DNA of 64,000 nt, from contig NZ_JARXHW010000015.1 of NCBI RefSeq assembly GCF_031127805.1, forward strand, positions 30,660-94,659. The letters run 5' to 3'. The translations under genes and the position numbers were made by a program. Positions 35,765 through 42,692 of the stretch are shown in pieces; position 1 is the stretch's first letter; each line of letters starts with the position of its first letter. Under the pieces are notes generated by a model. It ran no database searches. It was not told the DNA's origin and saw only the letters and a program-made list of their open reading frames with translations. The stretch is from Thalassobacterium maritimum (lineage in GTDB: Bacteria; Verrucomicrobiota; Verrucomicrobiia; Opitutales; Coraliomargaritaceae).

Positions 35765-36861
35765 GACGAGCTTGGCATTTTGGAATTGGAGCGCTCTGTA
35801 TCCTGGTCAGTGTGCTGCCTATAGCGCACCTATCTGCGCAGGTCGGCGACTATCAGGAGCCGGACTTTAGCGAGGCAGCACCAGTCCGGATGGAAATTCT
35901 TCAAAACGGTGGCGAACGTAGACTGGGCGCGCGCTTCGTGCGGCCATCCTCCACCGGAGTCGAGATCGAGATGTTGGATGGGGATGGCGCAATCATCGTC
36001 GGTTGGGATCACATGGATCAGTTTACCATCAACATTCCGATGACGGAAGAACTGGAACGCGCGCTTTCGCATCAGAGTCCGCAGAAGCGTGTCGAGCTAT
36101 TGGAAGGGCAGGTTTGGCCACTCTTGCCGCTGGCTAGCATACGATCTGAATCGACGAACGTGCACATTCTTATAAATGCTTACATCGAGGCGGTCATTCA
36201 GTCTGAGGATTGGTTGCGCGGCTATAAGATGTCTCAATACATGGCCTTGAACCGTAGTCCCGGCGAAACGGTGCGCCACCTCTATACAGTTGCCGAGAAG
36301 TTATTTACGATCGATGAACAGGAAAAAGCGCTGCGCTTGCTCGATCAATTGACCGCCGCGCGCCCGGCGCAGGAGTTGCGTGTTTTGGGGTGGAGCGTGG
36401 CCGCACGCATGCTGGATATGCGCCTTTTCGAACCATCGCGTCGCGTTTTTCAAACGATTGCAGACGCAACTGAAGGCCTGCGTCGCAAAGAAGCTTTGCT
36501 ACATTGTAGTTATCTCAGCCTGGAGCTGGGCGAGCCTGAAGTGGGCGAAGACTTTCTGAAGCAGGCGCAGTTCATTTTTGAAGAGAATGGACAAACGGTC
36601 GGGATGGAGGATTTGTGCGCCGGTGTGCAGGCCTTTCAGAGCGGTGAAACAGACCAATCGCTGAACCATCTGAGTCGTGCAATGGCTTTTTTGCCAGCCA
36701 CCAGCCGCATCCAACAACCCGTGCTCTACTATATTTATCTCTGCTATTGGAATCAGCAAAAAGCGGAAATCGCACAGAATATACTCGATGAAATGGATCT
36801 GATTTTTCCCGACGGCGCTTACCTGGCGACTTTGAACACAACCACCACTACTGAAAATTGA
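35761..36861 (+). CDS. Secreted TPR-like protein, second gene of ExbB/ExbD operon
   Basis: A 366-residue protein with a signal peptide (MRRAWHFGIGALCILVSVLP to HLSAQ). Residues about 35-110 look like a small beta domain (MEILQNGGERRLGARFVRP, VEIEMLDGDGAIIVGWDHM), followed by TPR-like helices (EKALRLLDQLTAARPAQELR, RKEALLHCSYLSLELGEPEV). It overlaps the large TPR gene by 4 bp and ends 1 bp before the ExbB gene, so the gene order is fixed by coupling. It is probably a periplasmic partner in the same complex. No family name can be given. Confidence 0.78.
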   Translation: MRRAWHFGIGALCILVSVLPIAHLSAQVGDYQEPDFSEAAPVRMEILQNGGERRLGARFVRPSSTGVEIEMLDGDGAIIVGWDHMDQFTINIPMTEELERALSHQSPQKRVELLEGQVWPLLPLASIRSESTNVHILINAYIEAVIQSEDWLRGYKMSQYMALNRSPGETVRHLYTVAEKLFTIDEQEKALRLLDQLTAARPAQELRVLGWSVAARMLDMRLFEPSRRVFQTIADATEGLRRKEALLHCSYLSLELGEPEVGEDFLKQAQFIFEENGQTVGMEDLCAGVQAFQSGETDQSLNHLSRAMAFLPATSRIQQPVLYYIYLCYWNQQKAEIAQNILDEMDLIFPDGAYLATLNTTTTTEN

Positions 36862-36862
36862 T

Positions 36863-37672
36863 ATGCACCTAATGACACGAACACGAACGAAGGTCGCCTT
36901 CATGGCAGTGCTCTACCTTGTATTTACCGCCTTTGCGTTGGCTCAAACTGAAGAGTCCGCAGCTGCGGCGGCAGGCACGACCGAGCGGAGCTTTCTAGAA
37001 ATGATCGCCCAAGGCGGGTGGGCGATGTACCCGCTCGGCTTTCTATCGATCTCCGCTCTGGCGCTGACGGTCTATAATTTTATCGCGCTGCGACCGAAGG
37101 ATTTTTTCAACGACGAAATCGCGACCGAACTTGGTGGTAAGTTAGGGGATCTGGATATCGCAGCTGCCAAAGAGCTCTGTATCGAAAACCCATCCCCTTT
37201 GACGCGTATTGTAAATCACGGTTTGGATTCGGTGCGTGGGGGGCAGATTGATACAGACCTGTTTCGCCAACGCCTCGAAGCCGGTTCAGGCAAAGAGCTA
37301 GCGCAGCCATTTGTGGTGATCAACTACCTATCCATCATCGCCTCTATTTCCCCCATGCTGGGGCTGTTGGGCACAGTTTCCGGTATGGTGAAAGCCTTTA
37401 GTTCGATCGCCACAGTGGGTATGGGCCAGCCTGACCTCTTGGCAGGTAACATTTCGGAAGCTCTGATCACCACGGCGACTGGCATGATGGTCGGTATCCC
37501 CACCATGTTCTTCTTTTTCTATTTTAAGAATCAATATGGCAAACTGGTTGCGGATATGACGATGTATTTAGACGACATGTATGGTGATCTGGTGCACGGC
37601 TTACGTGGGCAAGCCTCGCAGGCACAACCGGCGCGCTCGCTGCCGCAGGCACCGCGCAAGCCTAGTCAATAA
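36863..37672 (+). CDS. exbB: MotA/TolQ/ExbB proton channel protein
   Basis: A 269-residue inner-membrane protein. A signal-like N-terminal helix (about 10-28) precedes a short periplasmic part, then the three TolQ/ExbB helices: MYPLGFLSISALALTVYNFI (about 52-72), the second in NYLSIIASISPMLGLLGTVSG (about 152-175) and the third in ALITTATGMMVGIPTMFFFF (about 198-218). The GLLGTV and TATGMMVGIP segments are the family signatures. With the two ExbD proteins it should form a proton-motive-force-driven motor. The C-terminal tail is rich in Gln, Ala and Pro. Confidence 0.92.
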   Translation: MHLMTRTRTKVAFMAVLYLVFTAFALAQTEESAAAAAGTTERSFLEMIAQGGWAMYPLGFLSISALALTVYNFIALRPKDFFNDEIATELGGKLGDLDIAAAKELCIENPSPLTRIVNHGLDSVRGGQIDTDLFRQRLEAGSGKELAQPFVVINYLSIIASISPMLGLLGTVSGMVKAFSSIATVGMGQPDLLAGNISEALITTATGMMVGIPTMFFFFYFKNQYGKLVADMTMYLDDMYGDLVHGLRGQASQAQPARSLPQAPRKPSQ

Positions 37673-37695
37673 ATTAAATTTCAGCTGTTCGCATA

Positions 37696-38112
37696 ATGAG
37701 CCTGCAAGTTTATAAAGTGCCGCAAGAAGGGGAGGGCTTTGATCTCACGCCGATGATTGACGTGGTCTTCTTGCTCATCGTCTTTTTTATGACGGTCGCC
37801 AGCATGTTGGCTGCGGAAAAGATCGATATGAATTTGGCTGTGGCCGAAGAGTCGGCTATTCCTAAAGCCATCAAAGAGCGCGCCACCTTTTCTGTTTTGC
37901 CAGATGGCTCCTATTACTCGGGTGCCAAGCAGATTAGCGAATCACAACTCAATGCCGAGATGGAGCGCTTGGTTGAATTGAGTCCTAAGATTAAGATCGT
38001 CGTCCGCGCCGATAAAATGGCAGAGCACCGGCACGTCAATAAGTTGCTCTCCATCTGCGCGCAGAACGGCATCAACGATATTATTTTCGCCACTTATCAA
38101 AGCGACCTCTAG
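37696..38112 (+). CDS. exbD: ExbD/TolR biopolymer transport protein (first copy)
   Basis: A 138-residue inner-membrane protein with one N-terminal helix carrying the essential Asp: FDLTPMIDVVFLLIVFFMTV. The periplasmic domain follows (about 45-138: FSVLPDGSYYSGAKQISESQ, KIKIVVRADKMAEHRHVNKL). It pairs with ExbB coded 23 bp before it. A second ExbD follows 5 bp later; two ExbD genes per ExbB are common in this phylum and may form a heterodimer. Confidence 0.93.
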   Translation: MSLQVYKVPQEGEGFDLTPMIDVVFLLIVFFMTVASMLAAEKIDMNLAVAEESAIPKAIKERATFSVLPDGSYYSGAKQISESQLNAEMERLVELSPKIKIVVRADKMAEHRHVNKLLSICAQNGINDIIFATYQSDL

Positions 38113-38117
38113 CTAGT

Positions 38118-38549
38118 ATGAAAGCCTCGGATATATTTGAAAGCGCGGGCAAGCCCGACCTGACACCCATGATTGATGTGGTCTTCTTGATGCTCGTCTT
38201 TTTCATGGTGACGACGGAGTTGGTCAAACAAGAGGCCGATTTGGGCATTCAGCTGCCCTCGCAGGCTGCGCCAACCTCCACGCCGGAGCTGCCCTCGAAG
38301 CATACGATCGATATACTCCCGGATGGCACCGTATTGCTCAACGGGGGCGACTTGGGAGAGGATCCCTACGGCGATCTATCCGGACTTACCAGTATGCTAG
38401 CCGGATTAAAGGCCTCGGCGGACCGCTTGCAGAAGCAAACCATCGTGACCATTCAGGCAGATGCGTTTTCTCCTCACTATCGTTCGATTGATGTACTCAA
38501 TGCCTGCTCCAGAGCTAAGTTGAAGTATGTGTCCTTTAGTCAAATGTAG
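38118..38549 (+). CDS. exbD: ExbD/TolR biopolymer transport protein (second copy)
   Basis: A 143-residue paralog of the preceding ExbD. The membrane helix has the same key segment, PDLTPMIDVVFLMLVFFMVT, with the conserved Asp. The periplasmic part (HTIDILPDGTVLLNGGDLGE) is longer in the middle, with about 15 extra residues (DPYGDLSGLTSMLAGL). It lies 5 bp after the first ExbD gene. Confidence 0.93.
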   Translation: MKASDIFESAGKPDLTPMIDVVFLMLVFFMVTTELVKQEADLGIQLPSQAAPTSTPELPSKHTIDILPDGTVLLNGGDLGEDPYGDLSGLTSMLAGLKASADRLQKQTIVTIQADAFSPHYRSIDVLNACSRAKLKYVSFSQM

Positions 38550-38588
38550 ACACTGTCCGTCTTTAAAAAACTCATTGCCTTATATATT

Positions 38589-39692
38589 ATGTCCTCGGAG
38601 AGCAGCAGTCCACTTCCGCATAACCAGAACGAACTGGGCAAGACTCTACGCAGGCCCAAAAAGCGTGGCGCGGTCTTTATCGTGATTGTCGTTAGTGTGG
38701 GCGTGCACTTACTTGGCTTGGGGATCTTTGGCGTGATTAAAATCGTTGAGACGATCTCGCCTCCGCCGGAGTTTGAAGCACCTCCCGTGGTCGAGGTGGA
38801 GACGCCACCACCGCCGCCACCACCGCCGCCCGCGACGCGACGCAGCACAAAAAGCCTGCCCCGGCCACAGCCACTAGCTGCTCAGAATCCGCAAAATGTG
38901 TCGGTGCCTGCCATCGTGATGCAGGAGTCGGATTTGTCCTTTGGTCGTGGCATGGGCGGCGGCCTCGGTGATCTCGGCGGCGGGATCATGGATCGTGTGG
39001 ATATCAGCTTCTTTGGCATTGAAGGAGGGAACAATGTGGTGGTTCTTTTTGACCGCACCGGTTCCGGTATGGGGATTTTCAAACGCACCCGCGAAGAATT
39101 GCAGAAGACAGTGGAATCTATGAAAGCGACGTCCGACGCTCGACTCGCAGTGATTTACTTTGGTGGTAAAGAAGGAGGGCATCAAGGCATCAGTCGAAAT
39201 GGCAGTGATCCGACGCGGCATGACTTCTGGTGGCCTAAAGGTGTACGTAGTAATAATTGGATACAGCCGGGGCAGGGGGAGGCCGAGTCGCTACTCGATG
39301 AACTCAATGCGATTCCGAACCTCACGGGCAAACTTGCACGCTTTGTTTCCAGCGACGCGCGTGATGTGAAACGCGGCAAGGCGTATTTCGTATTGGGTAC
39401 AAATTATTGGGGCGCGCTGGAAAACGCTTATAAATTGGATCCGCCACCGGATACGATTTATCTGATGGTGGAGCCAGATGTCGCTTTTACCAATCCCGGA
39501 GTGGTGCAAAAGTCTATCGCCGCTTGGAAGAAATACGGCGTCGAACGTCCCGAAGGCACGAAAGTTATCTTCGTTGTCGGCAAGCCAGCCAAAAAAGTTA
39601 AAAACAAACCTGCGCTCGCGCAGATGGTCAATTTTATGAATGGTGGAGGGCTCAGCCCAGCGGAAATTCAGAAGCTGATTGTTTACGATTAA
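38589..39692 (+). CDS. TonB-like protein with proline linker and C-terminal vWA-like domain
   Basis: A 367-residue protein. A basic cytoplasmic tail (about 1-27) leads to one membrane helix, AVFIVIVVSVGVHLLGLGIF, whose Ser/His layout is that of TonB/TolA proteins. Next is a proline-rich linker with nine Pro in a row (about 70-78). The C-terminal part is not a TonB beta domain. It starts VVVLFDRTGSGMG, a von Willebrand A-like strand with a metal-site-like Asp155-x-Thr-x-Ser, then ARLAVIYFGGKEGG-like strands and PPDTIYLMVEPD. Position after ExbB-ExbD-ExbD makes it the force-transducing partner. A vWA domain here suggests that it binds a protein partner or the cell wall rather than an outer-membrane receptor box (inference). 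Confidence 0.8.
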   Translation: MSSESSSPLPHNQNELGKTLRRPKKRGAVFIVIVVSVGVHLLGLGIFGVIKIVETISPPPEFEAPPVVEVETPPPPPPPPPATRRSTKSLPRPQPLAAQNPQNVSVPAIVMQESDLSFGRGMGGGLGDLGGGIMDRVDISFFGIEGGNNVVVLFDRTGSGMGIFKRTREELQKTVESMKATSDARLAVIYFGGKEGGHQGISRNGSDPTRHDFWWPKGVRSNNWIQPGQGEAESLLDELNAIPNLTGKLARFVSSDARDVKRGKAYFVLGTNYWGALENAYKLDPPPDTIYLMVEPDVAFTNPGVVQKSIAAWKKYGVERPEGTKVIFVVGKPAKKVKNKPALAQMVNFMNGGGLSPAEIQKLIVYD

Positions 39693-39728
39693 GCCTTTAG
39701 GCTGTCCTTATCATAGGTCGCAGATTCA

Positions 39729-39738
39729 TGCGTATGCA
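39729..39738 (+). promoter_or_regulatory. CGYGTATGCG-like motif
   Basis: TGCGTATGCA, 36 bp after the stop of the TonB-like gene and 87 bp before the original start of the decayed sulfatase, where the promoter of the second fucan operon should be. Confidence 0.4.
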
Positions 39739-39815
39739 GGATATGCGGAGCGCTGTATTTAGTCTATTATATAGTGGTTCAATGGGGTGCGCCGAGCGCT
39801 CCCCGCCCTCTGTTT

Positions 39816-39995
39816 ATGAAGCTCTTTCCATTACTGCTGTCCTGTATTGCTGTGCCTTGCCCGCGTCTGCTGGTGAACGGCCCAATATCATCTACATGAT
39901 GGCGGATGATGGGTATACCGCGTGCGAAGCGAGAGCGGGCGGAAGACTCATATTGAGAACCTTAATCAAAACTATTCAGCATGATAAAAAAAATA
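39816..39995 (+). pseudogene. Decayed sulfatase: frameshifted and truncated N-terminus
   Basis: An ATG at 39816 opens the signal peptide MKLFPLLLSCIAV. Within about 15 codons the frame shifts, and the natural continuation LPASAGERPNIIYMMADD, the start of an S1 sulfatase, lies in another frame. Beyond the metal-binding ADD only about 25 unrelated codons remain before the next gene, whose start at 39981 overlaps the end. The formylglycine motif and all the rest of the enzyme are missing. It is the remnant of what was probably the first gene of this operon; an intact S1 sulfatase follows at 41179. Confidence 0.8.
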
Positions 39996-41048
39996 TTTAG
40001 AGCGCAGCTTATTAGCGCTTCACTGATGATTGCATCTTTTCAAACAGCATCCGCTGTGGGGGTATCTGAGTTTTATGAGTCTCAAGTTCCTGGAGACTAT
40101 ATTCTTGAGGCCGAGAAAGGCTCATGGACTTGGGGCATGGCACCCATATACGATGAGGCGGGGCGGCTGCATGTTTTCAATTCAGTGATTCCTGAAGATG
40201 GATCTTGGATCAAGCACAGCAAGATCGTGCATTGGGTCGCTGATAGTATCGAGGGCCCCTATACGCTCTTGGGCGACGTCTTTGCCAGCGAGGAAGCGAG
40301 TTACCACAACCCACAAATCTCTAAAGTTGGAGATACGTATGTATTGGTTTATTTGTTGAATCGTCATTCAGATGGCAACGGTTCGCGTCAAGAAGTCGGG
40401 ATCGCGACCGCCAAGTCTTTGAACGGCCCTTGGACGGAAAGCCCGCACAATCCAGTAATCGCCGCGTCGGGGAAAATGGGCGGATATAACATTGTCCATG
40501 CCTCGAATCCTAGTTTCGTAGTGACTCCAGAGGGGCAGTATCGTATTTATTTTAAGTCGATGATCGATCAGTTGCCGATCAAGCAGGCATTCCGTGAAAT
40601 CTCTTTTGCAGTCAGCGAGCAGATTGAAGGCCCTTATGTTAACTATGAAGGGAATCCGGTCATCTCCTACGTCGACGAGCAAGTGGACATCGAAGATCCC
40701 TACGCATTCTATTATAAGGGCATGTATTATATGATTGTCGAGGATCGGCGCGGTGTGAAAAACATGCTGGAGGGCAATCCGATTCCGCAGGAAAAAATCA
40801 AGAACGGCGGTTATCGTCCCGGTCTTATCTATCAATCCGTGGATGGCATTGATTGGGGACGCCCGATGGTCGGCTACAAAACCAATGAAAGCTACTTTGG
40901 CGATCCATTGGCGCGCAGCGAGCGTCCGAGCATCCTGTGGAAAGATGGCGAGCCCGAATATCTCTTCCTCTCCTGTCATGACGACAAGCCTTCGGCCGGT
41001 TACTATATTAAGATTGATGCGTGGACGGGCGAATCGATGTCACAATAG
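39981..41048 (+). CDS. Secreted five-bladed beta-propeller glycosidase-like protein (GH43/GH117-like)
   Basis: A 355-residue secreted protein with signal peptide (MIKKIFRAQLISASLMIASF to ASAV). The body has the repeated blade pattern of GH43-type propellers: WGMAPIYDEAGRLHVFNSVI, HNPQISKVGDTYVLVYLLN, HASNPSFVVTPEGQYRIYFK, IEDPYAFYYKGMYYMIVEDR and ERPSILWKDGEPEYLFLSCH. GH43, GH117 and related families act on arabinosides, xylosides or anhydro-galactose. Which one applies, and whether the catalytic acids are all present, cannot be settled by eye. It sits between the sulfatase remnant and an intact sulfatase, so it likely works in the same sulfated-glycan pathway. Confidence 0.75.
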   Translation: MIKKIFRAQLISASLMIASFQTASAVGVSEFYESQVPGDYILEAEKGSWTWGMAPIYDEAGRLHVFNSVIPEDGSWIKHSKIVHWVADSIEGPYTLLGDVFASEEASYHNPQISKVGDTYVLVYLLNRHSDGNGSRQEVGIATAKSLNGPWTESPHNPVIAASGKMGGYNIVHASNPSFVVTPEGQYRIYFKSMIDQLPIKQAFREISFAVSEQIEGPYVNYEGNPVISYVDEQVDIEDPYAFYYKGMYYMIVEDRRGVKNMLEGNPIPQEKIKNGGYRPGLIYQSVDGIDWGRPMVGYKTNESYFGDPLARSERPSILWKDGEPEYLFLSCHDDKPSAGYYIKIDAWTGESMSQ

Positions 41049-41178
41049 TTAGTGAGCGAATTTTAGAAATTTACAGCCCAATACCTTATAGTGGTGATAG
41101 ACGAGCACGGTCGCTTTCTGTTACAGTTAATCTAGCCAACATTGCCCATCTGCACATTTGCAAGCCAATTCCCCTTTT

Positions 41179-42669
41179 ATGAAAGTTACAAAGACCATCG
41201 CGTTCACGCTCTCTCTTATGACCTCTTTGAGCGGCACGATTGCCCACGGCTCAAGTCTCAGTGAGTTGAAGGCCTCGAAGCCAAACATCATATTTGTCAT
41301 CACAGATGACCAAGGCATGGGTGACCTGTCCTGCATGGGGAACGAAGTGGTGCAGACACCGCATATTGACCGTTTTCATGACAAGGCGCTGCGCTTCACC
41401 GATTTTCAGGTCAGCCCGACTTGTGCGCCTACCCGTGCTGCGTTGATGAGTGGGCGTGTGCCCTTTAAAAATGGTGTCACACATACCATCTTTCAGCGCG
41501 AACGCATGGCGCTGGATACCTATACCTTTCCACAAGCCTTGCAGTCGGCAGGCTATGCCACTGGGCTCTTTGGGAAATGGCACCTTGGGGACGAAGACGA
41601 ATATCTGCCCGGCAGTCGTGGCTTCGACGAAGTGTTGATGCATGGTGCGGGTGGCATTGGCCAGGTCCAATACGGCGATTTTCCACCCAATGGTGAAAAC
41701 ACTTACTTCGACAATGTTTTGCTCCACAACGACACTATTGTTCAAACTGAAGGCTTCTGCACAGATATTTTCTTCGATGCTGGACTCGCTTGGATTCGTC
41801 GTCAGCACGAGGCCGAGAAGCCTTATTTTGCCTATATCTCGCTCAATGCTCCACACGGTCCATTGATCGCGCCGGAAAAATACAAAAAACGCTTCCTCGA
41901 TTTAGGCTATGATGCGGGCACTGCTGGCCGCTATGGTATGGTCGAGAATATTGACGACAACTTTGGAAAAATGATGACCCAACTCGAAGAGTGGGGTGCC
42001 TTGGACAACACACTGGTTATTTTCATGACTGATAATGGAGCCACTCATTTGAATGGCAAACTGAACGGTCAAAAGATTAAGCACTACAACGCAAACCTGA
42101 AAGGCGGAAAGAATTCGCCGCACGAAGGCGGCACCCATGTTCCCGCTTTCTGGCAGTGGCAGGGGGTGCTCGCTGAAGGTGTGGATGTCGATGGGCTGAC
42201 CGCTCACATTGATCTCTATAAAACTTTTGTCGAACTGGCAGGGGCGGAGTTGCCCGATGATGTTCAGCAGCTGGATGGGCGTTCGCTCTTGCTACTGCTT
42301 GAAAATCCGCAAGCAGACTGGGCTGATCGGGAGCTTTTCTTCCACTGCGGCCGCTGGAATCCGGGCAAACTGGATAGCGCAAAATACGTAAAGTGTGCCG
42401 TGCGCAGCGAGCGTTGGCGCTTAGTCAATAACAAGGAGCTCTACGATATTGAGGCAGACCCTTTTCAGCAGAATGATGTTGCGCAATCCTACCCGGAAGT
42501 GGTGCAGCAGTTGAGTCAGTCCTATGACAAGTGGTGGGCCTCCGTGCAGCCATATATGGTCAATGAGAATCTGCCCAAGTTGCGTGAAAATGAATTCCCT
42601 CTGAATATTCGCTACTATCAGCAGCTTAAGGAAACGGGCATCCCCACATGGGCGCCCGAGTCGTATTAA
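41179..42669 (+). CDS. Secreted S1 sulfatase (second operon)
   Basis: A secreted sulfatase of 496 residues from ATG 41179 (MKVTKTIAFTLSLMTSLSG), chosen because it gives a clean signal peptide; an ATG at 41158 would add 7 residues. Marks are NIIFVITDDQGMGDLSCMG, the formylglycine motif CAPTRAALMSGR with Cys82, GKWHLGDE, YISLNAPHGPL and VIFMTDNGATHLN. Unlike the sulfatase at 22671 it ends shortly after the catalytic domain and has no extra beta domain. The two share GKWHLGD and the pattern ELY-IEADP-QQNDVA-YPEV near the C-terminus, so they belong to related subfamilies. It probably desulfates fucan pieces for the GH95 enzyme coded 23 bp later. Confidence 0.93.
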   Translation: MKVTKTIAFTLSLMTSLSGTIAHGSSLSELKASKPNIIFVITDDQGMGDLSCMGNEVVQTPHIDRFHDKALRFTDFQVSPTCAPTRAALMSGRVPFKNGVTHTIFQRERMALDTYTFPQALQSAGYATGLFGKWHLGDEDEYLPGSRGFDEVLMHGAGGIGQVQYGDFPPNGENTYFDNVLLHNDTIVQTEGFCTDIFFDAGLAWIRRQHEAEKPYFAYISLNAPHGPLIAPEKYKKRFLDLGYDAGTAGRYGMVENIDDNFGKMMTQLEEWGALDNTLVIFMTDNGATHLNGKLNGQKIKHYNANLKGGKNSPHEGGTHVPAFWQWQGVLAEGVDVDGLTAHIDLYKTFVELAGAELPDDVQQLDGRSLLLLLENPQADWADRELFFHCGRWNPGKLDSAKYVKCAVRSERWRLVNNKELYDIEADPFQQNDVAQSYPEVVQQLSQSYDKWWASVQPYMVNENLPKLRENEFPLNIRYYQQLKETGIPTWAPESY

Positions 42670-42692
42670 TTTCAGTTCTTCCAACCCCTGCA

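Noticed and set aside
38589..39692. Gene considered as a plain TonB
   Set aside because: The TonB C-terminal YP-type beta domain is absent and a vWA-like strand with an Asp/Thr/Ser site is found instead.
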